From contig NZ_CP087134.1 in assembly GCF_020911925.1 (NCBI RefSeq), forward strand, positions 1,178,001 to 1,242,000: a DNA stretch of 64,000 nucleotides, written 5' to 3'. Every line of letters begins with the position of its first letter. Positions within the stretch are counted from its first letter, which is position 1. A program made the translations under genes and the position numbers. Origin of the DNA: Flavobacterium cupriresistens. Its GTDB lineage: Bacteria; Bacteroidota; Bacteroidia; Flavobacteriales; Flavobacteriaceae. Positions 49,804 through 57,656 of this stretch are shown here, in pieces. The notes beneath the pieces are model-generated. The model ran no database searches. It was given only the letters and a program-made list of their open reading frames with translations, and was not told the origin of the DNA.

Positions 49804-50667
49804 ATGAAAAAAATCTACTTTATTGCCATCATGCTGATGGTTGTTCCATCCGTGCTGCACAGTCAGGATGCTCCTGTCAAATTAAAACAAATAAACATTG
49901 TAAAAACAAATTACCAAAATGATAAAGATGGTGAAATTGTAAATAAAACAGTGGTTTTTAATGAAGGTAAAATTCAATCGATCACGACCTCAGATGTTAT
50001 TCAGAAATTCTTTTACAATAAGAATGGATTGTTGGACATGACCGTAAAGGAAAAAGTCGGCAGCGACTGGAAAGAAGTTGTTAACTACACTTATAATGCA
50101 GATAACAACATTATAAAATTCGTTGACAAATACCATGAAGGCAACGATTACATTACAAAAACCGTAACTTTTACCTACGAGGGAGCGAGAGTAAAAGCGA
50201 TCACTAAAAAAAGTACCAATCACCAGAATATACTGGATGATATTGAATATATTGTAGAGAACGGTATAATTGTAAGACGTACTTCACGCGACCGAAATAA
50301 ACAGATTATCGGTAAAATCGAATATGTTTATGTAAATGATAATGTAGCAAAACACAAAGGTTTGGTTGGAGATAAAATTTCTAAAACCTATACTTATGAC
50401 GATAAAAAGTCGGTAGAATTACTAATCGTTCAGAATCTTTTTGGAGATAATTACAAAATAATTGTACCGATGATTTCGTATCATGAAGACGAATTTAGTT
50501 TTGAGACTATTTCATATAATAATGAAGTAAATTTTAGTCCTTCATCTACAGCCTTAGTCGCAGTAAGCCGAAAGTATAAATACAATAAATTGAATTTTCC
50601 AATATCCTGTTCTCAAATAGAGGAAAACGGAATTGTAAAGACAGAGAAGACTTTTATTTACGAATAA
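49804..50667 (+). CDS. Secreted hypothetical protein
   Basis: A 287-residue protein from the ATG at 49804 with a signal peptide (MKKIYFIAIMLMVVPSVLHS then Q). The rest is beta-rich with repeated short strands of the form NYTYNADNNIIKF, TFTYEGARVKAI, EYVYVNDNV and YTYDDKKSVELL, as in RHS/YD-like or wall-associated repeat folds. No enzymatic motif is seen. It is followed by a strong terminator, so it is probably transcribed alone or with the DUF5689 unit. Confidence 0.7.
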   Translation: MKKIYFIAIMLMVVPSVLHSQDAPVKLKQINIVKTNYQNDKDGEIVNKTVVFNEGKIQSITTSDVIQKFFYNKNGLLDMTVKEKVGSDWKEVVNYTYNADNNIIKFVDKYHEGNDYITKTVTFTYEGARVKAITKKSTNHQNILDDIEYIVENGIIVRRTSRDRNKQIIGKIEYVYVNDNVAKHKGLVGDKISKTYTYDDKKSVELLIVQNLFGDNYKIIVPMISYHEDEFSFETISYNNEVNFSPSSTALVAVSRKYKYNKLNFPISCSQIEENGIVKTEKTFIYE

Positions 50668-50688
50668 AGACGTTGTCGTTTCTTTTTT

Positions 50689-50735
50689 AAACCCTTTAGC
50701 GATTAATAATCTTAATGGCTAAAGGGTTTACTCTT
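50689..50735 (+). terminator. Terminator upstream of hflX
   Basis: AAACCCTTTAGC (50689-50700) pairs with GCTAAAGGGTTT (50718-50729), 12 bp, followed by a partial T-run. Confidence 0.75.
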
Positions 50736-50808
50736 TTAAATAAAGAGGTTAATTTGCCAAATAGAACTTAAAAATAAAATTGTATAAGTGTAGTAGCTTA
50801 CAAATCAT

Positions 50809-50816
50809 TAAATTTG
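50809..50816 (+). promoter_or_regulatory. -7 element of hflX
   Basis: TAAATTTG, a full -7 match, 16 bp before the hflX start codon; the nearest upstream TTG is 26 nt away, longer than usual. Confidence 0.5.
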
Positions 50817-50832
50817 CAACTTATTCAAAGCT

Positions 50833-52062
50833 ATGTTAGAAAAAGAAGTTATAAATTTTGAGAGAACAGCCGTAGTAGGTATTATAACTCAAAATCAAAG
50901 TGAAGAAAAACTAAACGAATATTTAGACGAATTAGAGTTTTTGACTTTTACCGCAGGTGGTGAAGTGATAAAACGTTTTTCGCAAAAAATGGAACGCCCA
51001 AATCCGAAGACTTTTGTTGGGACAGGAAAAATAGATGAAATCAATCTTTTTGTAAAAGAAAACAATATATCGACGTTGATTTTTGATGATGAATTATCAC
51101 CATCACAACAGAAAAATATTTCAAGAATAATTGATTGTAAAATCTTGGACAGAACCAATTTGATTCTGGATATTTTTGCACAAAGAGCTGAAACGTCTTA
51201 TGCAAGAACACAGGTAGAGTTGGCACAATGTATCTATTTATTACCAAGACTTTCCGGTTTATGGACGCACCTTGAGCGTCAGAAAGGTGGTATTGGTATG
51301 CGTGGTCCCGGTGAAACGGAGATTGAAACAGACAGACGTATTGTGCGTGACAGAATTTCGTTGTTGAAAGATAAAATCAAAACAATCGATAAACAAATGG
51401 GTATTCAGCGCAGTAATCGTGGTGCGATGGTACGCGTGGCACTGGTTGGTTACACCAATGTTGGAAAATCAACTTTGATGAATGCAGTTGGTAAGAGCGA
51501 TGTTTTTGTAGAAAATAAATTATTTGCAACGCTGGACACAACGGTTCGTAAAGTAGTGATTAAAAACTTACCTTTTCTACTTTCAGACACCGTAGGTTTT
51601 ATTAGAAAGTTACCAACGCAATTAGTAGACTCTTTTAAAAGTACATTAGATGAGGTTCGTGAGGCAGATTTGTTGCTGCATGTAGTAGACATTTCACACC
51701 CGGACTTTGAAGATCATATCGAATCTGTAAATCAGACCTTGTTAGAAATCAAAAGTAATGATAAGCCAACTATTATGGTTTTTAATAAAATTGATGCCTA
51801 CAAACATTTGACAATTGATCACGATGATTTGATTACTGAAAAAACGAGAAAACATTACACGCTTGAGGAATGGAAACAAACCTGGATGAGTAATGTTGGA
51901 GAGAATAAAGCATTGTTTATTTCGGCTACTCAAAAAGAAAATTTTGAGGAATTTAGAGAGACGGTATACGAAGCTGTACGCCAGATTCATATCACCAGAT
52001 TCCCATATAATAAATTTTTGTATCCGGATTACAAGGATGCCATCGAAAAAGAAGAGGAATAA
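50833..52062 (+). CDS. hflX: GTPase HflX
   Basis: A ribosome-associated GTPase of 409 residues that splits stalled ribosomes under stress. The N-terminal HflX domain has KTFVGTGKIDEI and DDELSPSQQKNI at about 57-100, then RLSGLWTHLERQKGGIGMRG with GPGETEIETDRR. The G domain has GYTNVGKSTLMNAV (P-loop), DTVGF (G3) and NKID (G4). It is followed by a strong terminator, so probably monocistronic. Confidence 0.95.
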   Translation: MLEKEVINFERTAVVGIITQNQSEEKLNEYLDELEFLTFTAGGEVIKRFSQKMERPNPKTFVGTGKIDEINLFVKENNISTLIFDDELSPSQQKNISRIIDCKILDRTNLILDIFAQRAETSYARTQVELAQCIYLLPRLSGLWTHLERQKGGIGMRGPGETEIETDRRIVRDRISLLKDKIKTIDKQMGIQRSNRGAMVRVALVGYTNVGKSTLMNAVGKSDVFVENKLFATLDTTVRKVVIKNLPFLLSDTVGFIRKLPTQLVDSFKSTLDEVREADLLLHVVDISHPDFEDHIESVNQTLLEIKSNDKPTIMVFNKIDAYKHLTIDHDDLITEKTRKHYTLEEWKQTWMSNVGENKALFISATQKENFEEFRETVYEAVRQIHITRFPYNKFLYPDYKDAIEKEEE

Positions 52063-52100
52063 AAAAACGGCTTTTGAATATTTTCAAAAGCCGTTTTTTT
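52061..52100 (+). terminator. Terminator after hflX
   Basis: AAACGGCTTTTGAA (52065-52078) pairs with TTCAAAAGCCGTTT (52083-52096), followed by T residues. Confidence 0.88.
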
Positions 52101-52720
52101 TATGCTTAATTTTTTCACGCAGATTGAGCGGATTTATTTCAGATCTCTTTTTATTGTTGGAGAAATAAAGACTTGATGAAATTGACATTTAGATTCGGTG
52201 TTGATTTCGCAAGTTATCACAAATTTATTGCTGTTTGAATAGCCTCCTGCTTTAGCTGGAGGTAAATGATTGATCGGCGTAGAACTGGCTTTAGCCGAAA
52301 GAATCATTTAATATTTAATCTTAAAACTATATTCCTTCAGTTAAAGCGCCATGTAATTAAGTTAAAGATCGTCAAAAAAAGTCTCACGCAGATTTTAGCG
52401 GATTGAAATAAAAAAATCTGCAGAATCTGCAGAATCTGCGTGAAAAAATATCTTGACTTAATGATATTGAACTAAAGCAGAACGTTATTCAAAATGAGAT
52501 GTTTACAAATCTTGTAATTTTTGCAAGAAACGGCATTGTTCTAATTCAGAAAATGAGCATAACTTGTTTAATTTTAGAGATAAGAGAACTATCCATTCGA
52601 ATTAATTAGTGCCAATTAGTGAAATTCGTGACCGCTTTTAACATAAAGAATTAATCTTTTTAATCCTCTAATCTGTGGCAAGCAAATAAATCAGCTAAAC
52701 CAGCTGATAAAAAATACGGT
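52101..52720. repeat. Intergenic region made of dispersed repeats
   Basis: No gene seen. It holds CACGCAGATTGAGCGGATTT, a palindrome CCTCC-TGCTTTAGCT-GGAGG at about 52243-52262, GCAGATTTTAGCGGATTG with the inverted AATCTGCAGAATCTGCGTG at about 52387-52442, and TTAGTGAAATTCGTGACC near 52617. These words recur in other gaps of the window. Confidence 0.7.
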
Positions 52721-53671
52721 CTAAAATCCAAAGTTAACTCCTAAACCGAAAACTTCTCGGGTTTGAAATCCACTAAAGGCATTGTCGTCGTAAATTGCCT
52801 GGAAGGCCAGATTAGCAGATAAAAATTTGTTTACCTTCATGATGATGTTCAACGAGTAATTGATATCTACGTTTTGTGGATCTCTTAAATAGTTAGAATA
52901 TAAATTCAACGTATTCTCGGCAGTTACGTTGGTCATGATGGCAAGTTTATAGTAAACCGAAGCATAAAACCCCAGTTCATACAACATCGTTTTATTAGCA
53001 TCAACACCAAAATAAGCCCCATCTACATAAGGTAATCCGGTTGCCTGATCAATTCCCGAAGTATAAGCACCGTCAACAAAAGTGAATTTTGAGGTTAGGG
53101 GTGCAAAGTTTATTTTTAAATCTTCTGCTTTAGACCAATAAATACCGGGACCAGTTGTTAAGTAACCCGGAGACATAAATTTGGTATTTTCTGTTCGGAT
53201 TTCTTTACCATTGACATCCTGGCCATACAAGTAACCCGTCGTGAATTGGGTTCTGAAATTTAAAAAGAAAGAGTAGTACCAGTCGCCAAAAGCCTTTTTA
53301 CCGACGATTGAATTGAATTCCAGACGGTCATCAGTCTTCTTTTCGAAATCAGCATTTTTAGTCTGTAAAAGCCCGTAGGAAGCAAGGATTTTATTATCCC
53401 AGGTTATATCGTCTTTTTTGTAATTGAAATCGTAATTGATTCCTAAAGTTCCGGAGAAACTGTCTTCTCCTCCCGCAACCCAGTTATTGAAACTGGACTG
53501 ATTTAATAAAAGAGATACGGTTCCCTTTGCTTTCCAGCCTTCATCTTCAATAGTGTCATTGATTTTTTTTACGGCTTTTTCGGTGTTTTGAATTAATTCT
53601 TTTTCTGAATTTTGGGCTTGAACACAAGTGAAGTTCACTAAAACGAAAAGTAACAAGGATATCTTTCTCAT
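52721..53671 (-). CDS. DUF3078 domain outer-membrane-type protein
   Basis: A 316-residue exported protein from the ATG at 53671 (MRKISLLLFVLVNFTCVQAQ as signal peptide). DUF3078 hallmarks are SLLLNQSSFNNWVAGGEDSF at about 55-75 and a barrel-like set of strands ending in REVFGLGVNFGF. Function unknown; it is an outer-membrane barrel in Bacteroidetes. It is the last gene of the SUF-side gene row, separated by 76 bp from DUF2480. Confidence 0.82.
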   Translation of the reverse strand: MRKISLLLFVLVNFTCVQAQNSEKELIQNTEKAVKKINDTIEDEGWKAKGTVSLLLNQSSFNNWVAGGEDSFSGTLGINYDFNYKKDDITWDNKILASYGLLQTKNADFEKKTDDRLEFNSIVGKKAFGDWYYSFFLNFRTQFTTGYLYGQDVNGKEIRTENTKFMSPGYLTTGPGIYWSKAEDLKINFAPLTSKFTFVDGAYTSGIDQATGLPYVDGAYFGVDANKTMLYELGFYASVYYKLAIMTNVTAENTLNLYSNYLRDPQNVDINYSLNIIMKVNKFLSANLAFQAIYDDNAFSGFQTREVFGLGVNFGF

Positions 53672-53747
53672 AGTATTTAGTTTAAGTAGTAACAAATATA
53701 CTAAAAAAATGTTAAAACACTTAGAGGTAGTTCATTGCGAAAGGATG

Positions 53748-54257
53748 TTATTTCTTAGATTCTTTGTATAAAGGCACTGCAGAACAAGCTTCTCCGTACA
53801 TTATACTTCTTGCGAATGGCTGTAAATAAGAAGTCGCTAAAATATATGCACGCATTGGAACGGGCTTTTTGGAGCAGCCTTTAACGATAACAGGTTTGTT
53901 TTTATATTCCGAAAAATCTAGCTTGCTTAGAATTTCTTCGTACAGACTTCCATCTAAATCTTCGATAGTTCCGTTGACTACTTTTTTGGCATAAGGAGCT
54001 AATTGTACTGCGACAAGTATTAAAGCCCAAGCCGGAATAATAGCATCTGTACTGCAATTAATTGCAACATACTGATCCTGATATTGTGCCCAGTCATGAT
54101 TTTTTAAATGCTCTCTGAAATCTTTTTCTTTTAACAAAAAGCCTTCTAAAAGCCATTGTGAAATGTCAATCTGCACTCGCATTCCTTTCGGATAATAATC
54201 CTCAAGATCAAAAACTTCTAAGGCGCTATTGGCAACTTTATTGATTATTTCTTCCAT
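53748..54257 (-). CDS. DUF2480 family protein
   Basis: A 169-residue cytoplasmic protein (LDGSLYEEILSKLDFSEYKN, VIVKGCSKKPVPMRAYILAT) matching DUF2480, a Bacteroidetes family usually found at the end of SUF gene clusters. The conserved GCSKKPVP segment includes a Cys. A link to iron-sulfur assembly is inferred from position. It is preceded by a 24-bp hairpin that separates it from the DUF59 gene. Confidence 0.83.
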   Translation of the reverse strand: MEEIINKVANSALEVFDLEDYYPKGMRVQIDISQWLLEGFLLKEKDFREHLKNHDWAQYQDQYVAINCSTDAIIPAWALILVAVQLAPYAKKVVNGTIEDLDGSLYEEILSKLDFSEYKNKPVIVKGCSKKPVPMRAYILATSYLQPFARSIMYGEACSAVPLYKESKK

Positions 54258-54269
54258 ACGAAAAGTTTA

Positions 54270-54321
54270 GTTTCAGGTTTAAAGTTTCAAGTTGAACAAC
54301 CTGAAACTTTAAACTTGAAAC
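54270..54321. repeat. 24-bp inverted repeat between DUF59 and DUF2480 genes
   Basis: The arm at 54270-54293 begins GTTTCAGGTTTAAAG. The arm at 54298-54321 is its inverse with only two differences, both of which still pair as G-U in one strand. The loop is GAAC. Each arm contains the word GTTTCA twice, so the hairpin is built from a shorter repeat. Confidence 0.82.
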
Positions 54322-54326
54322 AAATA

Positions 54327-54650
54327 TTAAAGCATTCCTAATTCTAATTTTGCTTCTTCACTCATTAAATCCTTGCTCCAAGGCGGATCGAAAGTAATTT
54401 CTACTTCAACATCTTTTATGTTGTCGATTGTTTTTACTTTTTCTTCGACTTCTCTTGGTAAACTTTCCGCTACAGGACAGTTTGGAGAGGTTAGTGTCAT
54501 TAGGATTTTTACTTCGTAATCGGTGTTCACCATTACATCGTAAATCAATCCTAATTCATAAATATCTACAGGAATCTCCGGATCATAAATGCCTTTTAAA
54601 ACTTTTACGATTGATTCTCCTAAGTCGTTAGTGTCTATTTCTTGTTCCAT
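54327..54650 (-). CDS. SUF-associated DUF59 (MIP18/SufT-like) protein
   Basis: A 107-residue protein acting in iron-sulfur cluster delivery or maturation. DUF59 signature: LKGIYDPEIPVDIYELGLIY at the N-terminus, TLTSPNCPVAESLP with the conserved Cys at about 60, and VEITFDPPWSKDLMSEEAK near the C-terminus. It belongs with sufE but is separated from it by the GxxExxY insertion. Confidence 0.92.
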   Translation of the reverse strand: MEQEIDTNDLGESIVKVLKGIYDPEIPVDIYELGLIYDVMVNTDYEVKILMTLTSPNCPVAESLPREVEEKVKTIDNIKDVEVEITFDPPWSKDLMSEEAKLELGML

Positions 54651-54668
54651 TTTGTTTTTTTATTTTTT

Positions 54669-54790
54669 TTTAAACCATATAAGTGATGTAAGTTTATTTA
54701 AAATTGGGGCTTACATTCTTGGGTTTGTTCTTTTGTTTTTTTAACCATATAAGTGATGTAAGTTCATTTAAAATCTGGGCTTACATTTCT
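54669..54790 (+). repeat. Two tandem 70-bp repeats downstream of the GxxExxY gene
   Basis: Core AACCATATAAGTGATGTAAG starts at 54673 and 54743. Each unit can fold, ATGTAAG pairing with CTTACAT about 17 nt later. An inverted copy of the first 27 nt lies on the other side of the GxxExxY gene at 55318-55344. Confidence 0.88.
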
Positions 54791-54807
54791 TGGGTTGTTT
54801 TTTATTT

Positions 54808-55218
54808 TTAATCTTCAAGCCAGCGATATAATTCGTTGACATATGTTTTTTGACCTTCGTGATAAATATTAGTTACATTAAAATTAATCATGAGTCCAAT
54901 AGATACTTGCAAAAGTTTCATGTAGGACATCAATTTTGCAATGTGAATAGGTATGATTCTGTCAACTGCTTTCAATTCTAAAACCAAACAATTTTCAATG
55001 AATAAATCACATCTTAGATCTGACTCAAGATTTAAGCCTTTATACTCAATCGGAATTATTAATTCGGATTGAAAATTAATTCCTCTTAAAGAAAGTTCTT
55101 TAATCATACATTGATGATATATACTTTCTAAAAGACCGGGTCCAATATTTTTATGAACTTCAATTGCTGCTCCATTAACCTGATAAATTAAATCACTCAA
55201 ATATTTCTTAGTTACCAT
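54808..55218 (-). CDS. GxxExxY family protein, PD-(D/E)XK-like
   Basis: A 136-residue protein. The name motif is GLLESIYHQCM at about 28-38. The segment ESDLRCDLFIENCLVLELKA (about 60-80) has the D...ExK layout of PD-(D/E)XK nucleases, with which this family is grouped in Pfam; nuclease activity is unproven. The gene lies inside the SUF cluster between sufE and DUF59 and is bracketed by inverted 27-bp repeats. It looks inserted. No promoter of the housekeeping type is obvious. Confidence 0.85.
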   Translation of the reverse strand: MVTKKYLSDLIYQVNGAAIEVHKNIGPGLLESIYHQCMIKELSLRGINFQSELIIPIEYKGLNLESDLRCDLFIENCLVLELKAVDRIIPIHIAKLMSYMKLLQVSIGLMINFNVTNIYHEGQKTYVNELYRWLED

Positions 55219-55317
55219 TATTGTTTTTAGTGTAATAGTAAAAAAAGAAAGAGGAGGCGCAGACTTAAAAATATTTCTAAAACCAAATAAATTATATACG
55301 TAAATATAGGCTTGCTA

Positions 55318-55348
55318 AAATGAACTTACATCACTTATATGGTTTAAA
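55318..55348 (-). repeat. Inverted copy of the GxxExxY-flanking repeat
   Basis: AACCATATAAGTGATGTAAG read on the minus strand plus TTCATTT, a 27-nt exact match to 54743-54769. The core ACTTATATGGTTTAAA at 55333-55348 also occurs at 10335 and 10476. Confidence 0.88.
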
Positions 55349-55356
55349 TAATAAGT

Positions 55357-55782
55357 TTAGTTTTTGTTCTTAGCATCAAAAGCCAAAGCGTACATTTTGA
55401 TGTTTTTGATCATCGAAACTAATCCGTTTGCACGTGTAGCAGATAAATGTTCTTTCAATCCGATTTCATCTATAAAATCAACATCAGCATCTAAAATATC
55501 TTTTGCTTTCTGATTCGAAAAAGCACGAATTAAAATAGCAATAATTCCTTTCGTTAAAATGGCATCACTATCTGCTGTGAAAGCAATTTTATCATCGGAT
55601 TGCTCTCCTTGCAACCAAACTTTAGATTGACATCCTTTGATTAGATTTTCTTCGGTTTTATATTCTTCTTTTATTAATGGAAGAGTTTTTCCTAATTCGA
55701 TGATGTATTCGTAGCGTTGCATCCAGTCATCAAACATGGAGAACTCGTCTACTATTTCGTTTTGTATTTCTTTTATTGTCAT
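55357..55782 (-). CDS. sufE: Cysteine desulfuration protein SufE
   Basis: Accepts sulfane sulfur from SufS and hands it to SufBCD. The 141-residue protein has the acceptor Cys51 in IKGCQSKVWLQG, at the same position as in E. coli SufE, and the C-terminal segment GLKEHLSATRANGLVSMI. It starts 2 bp after the lipoprotein gene, so translation is probably coupled to that upstream gene. Confidence 0.95.
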   Translation of the reverse strand: MTIKEIQNEIVDEFSMFDDWMQRYEYIIELGKTLPLIKEEYKTEENLIKGCQSKVWLQGEQSDDKIAFTADSDAILTKGIIAILIRAFSNQKAKDILDADVDFIDEIGLKEHLSATRANGLVSMIKNIKMYALAFDAKNKN

Positions 55783-55784
55783 AA

Positions 55785-56210
55785 TTATTCTTTCGTAAAA
55801 TCGACCAGCAAATTTACTAATTTCTCTATTTCCTTTGGAGGAAAACCATTGTCAAAACCTTTTGTTTCATAGGTTTTTCCATTTGTTGTTACTTTTAAGT
55901 TTGCAATGGCTGCACCATCGTAAAAGCGCTTTTCTGTTGGTGCTTTTAAATTTGGAATATTATCTAAATTAATCTTCTCAAACTCAGTAACAATCTTATT
56001 CCATTTTGCGGCATCTATTTTGCTTTCAACTGCCTCTGTATCTCTACCGTTTGTAACAGAAACAGATTTATTCTGGACAAGTATTTTTTTATAAAGACCT
56101 CTGGAAAGGGCTGAATACTCAATTTGTGTTGACTTCATGTCTGTTTTTTTTTGACTTGAACAACTTGACGTAATAAAAAAAGTTAAAAGCAATATGGATA
56201 CGATACGCAT
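55785..56210 (-). CDS. Small lipoprotein between sufS and sufE
   Basis: A 141-residue protein with a lipoprotein signal (FFITSSCSSQ, Cys17). The body (LSRGLYKKILVQNKSVSV, AAIANLKVTTNGKTYETKGF) is one small domain of unrecognised function. It sits in the sufS-sufE operon with gaps of 12 bp and 2 bp, so it is co-expressed with sulfur-transfer genes although it should reside in the envelope. It may simply be a passenger. Confidence 0.7.
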   Translation of the reverse strand: MRIVSILLLTFFITSSCSSQKKTDMKSTQIEYSALSRGLYKKILVQNKSVSVTNGRDTEAVESKIDAAKWNKIVTEFEKINLDNIPNLKAPTEKRFYDGAAIANLKVTTNGKTYETKGFDNGFPPKEIEKLVNLLVDFTKE

Positions 56211-56222
56211 AGGTTTGTTTTT

Positions 56223-57437
56223 TTAGCTTAACATTGTTTTTGCCTTTTTAACCGCATCAACCATCAAATCAATTTCTTCTTTGGTATTGTAAAAAGAAAA
56301 CGAAGCACGGATCGTTCCGGGAATACAAAAGAAATTCATAATAGGTTGTGCACAATGATGTCCGGTTCTAACGGCAATTCCTAATTTATCAATTATCGAA
56401 CCAATGTCGTAAGGATGAATGCCATCAATATTAAACGAAACTACAGAAGCTTTATTTTTTCCGGTTCCGTAAATTCGTAAACCTTCAATTTCCAGCAAAC
56501 GTTTTGTAGCATATTCTAATAGTTCTTCTTCGTGCTCTTGTATGTTGTCAAAACCAATGTTATTCAAATAATCAATAGCAGTACCAAGAACGATACCACC
56601 TGCGATATTTGGAGTTCCAGCTTCAAATTTATGTGGTAAATCGGCGTAAGTTGTTTTCTCGAAAGTAACCTCTTTAATCATTTCGCCACCACCTTGGTAA
56701 GGAGGAAGTTTATTCAACCACGCTTCTTTTCCGTATAAAATCCCTGTTCCTGTCGGACCGCACATTTTGTGTCCCGAAAAAACATAAAAATCACAATCTA
56801 AATCCTGAACGTCCGGTTTTAAATGTGGAACCGCTTGTGCACCATCAATTAAAACAGCAGCGCCAACCGCATGTGCTTTTTCGATTATGTATTTTATCGG
56901 ATTGATGATTCCTAATGCATTTGAAATATGATTGACAGTCACGACTTTTGTTTTCTCAGAAAGCAAGGCATCAAAAGCATCCATGATCAGTTCGCCATCT
57001 TCATTCATCGGAATAACTTTCAGTACGGCACCAGTTTTCTCGCATAACATTTGCCAAGGCACAATGTTACTGTGGTGCTCTAAAGCAGAAACCAAAACCT
57101 CGTCACCCGGTTTTAAAATAGACGCAAATCCATTTGTAACCAAGTTGATTCCGTGTGTCGTTCCCGGAGTAAAAAGTACCTCGTGAGTGAACTTAGCGTT
57201 AATATGTTGTTGCACTTTACCACGAGAAATTTCGTAGGCATCAGTGGCTAATTGACTTAAAGTATGAACACCACGGTGGATGTTTGCATTTATTTCCTGA
57301 TAGTATTTTTCGATAGCATCAATCACAATTTGTGGTTTTTGTGAAGTAGCACCGTTGTCAAAGTATACTAAAGGTTTTCCGTTTACAGTTTGTGAAAGTA
57401 TCGGGAAATCAGCTCTTATTTTTTGAATATCTAGCAT
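56223..57437 (-). CDS. sufS: Cysteine desulfurase SufS
   Basis: A PLP enzyme of 404 residues that takes sulfur from cysteine. The PLP Lys is Lys224 in SGHKMCGPTGTG; the active Cys is Cys362 in RTGHHCAQPIM, as in group II (SufS/CsdA-type) desulfurases. HHSNIVPWQ is the cofactor-stacking His region. It is first in a sufS-lipoprotein-sufE unit with its own -7 box and is divergent from the serine hydrolase. Confidence 0.95.
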   Translation of the reverse strand: MLDIQKIRADFPILSQTVNGKPLVYFDNGATSQKPQIVIDAIEKYYQEINANIHRGVHTLSQLATDAYEISRGKVQQHINAKFTHEVLFTPGTTHGINLVTNGFASILKPGDEVLVSALEHHSNIVPWQMLCEKTGAVLKVIPMNEDGELIMDAFDALLSEKTKVVTVNHISNALGIINPIKYIIEKAHAVGAAVLIDGAQAVPHLKPDVQDLDCDFYVFSGHKMCGPTGTGILYGKEAWLNKLPPYQGGGEMIKEVTFEKTTYADLPHKFEAGTPNIAGGIVLGTAIDYLNNIGFDNIQEHEEELLEYATKRLLEIEGLRIYGTGKNKASVVSFNIDGIHPYDIGSIIDKLGIAVRTGHHCAQPIMNFFCIPGTIRASFSFYNTKEEIDLMVDAVKKAKTMLS

Positions 57438-57462
57438 GTCTTATTTAGAAAAAGTCTATTTA

Positions 57463-57470
57463 CAAAAGTA
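57463..57470 (-). promoter_or_regulatory. -7 element of sufS
   Basis: TACTTTTG on the minus strand, a full match, 26-33 bp before the sufS start; no TTG at the usual distance. It suggests that sufS is transcribed independently of sufBCD. Confidence 0.45.
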
Positions 57471-57656
57471 CTAAAACTAAATTGTTTTATACGGCTATTC
57501 TATAATTTCCTTTTATGGTGCTATTGGTTGTGGAATGAAATGTTGATTCTGTAAATTTTATTTCATTTTCATGAGTTATTCGAATTGTATTTCTAAATTG
57601 TGTTGTAAAATCGTGAAAATAAATTGATTATATTGCATTAAAATATTAAGAAAATC

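Noticed and set aside
54669..55348. Insertion sequence or integrative element around the GxxExxY gene
   Set aside because: No transposase or integrase gene and no target duplication could be seen; it is reported as a repeat-bracketed gene only.
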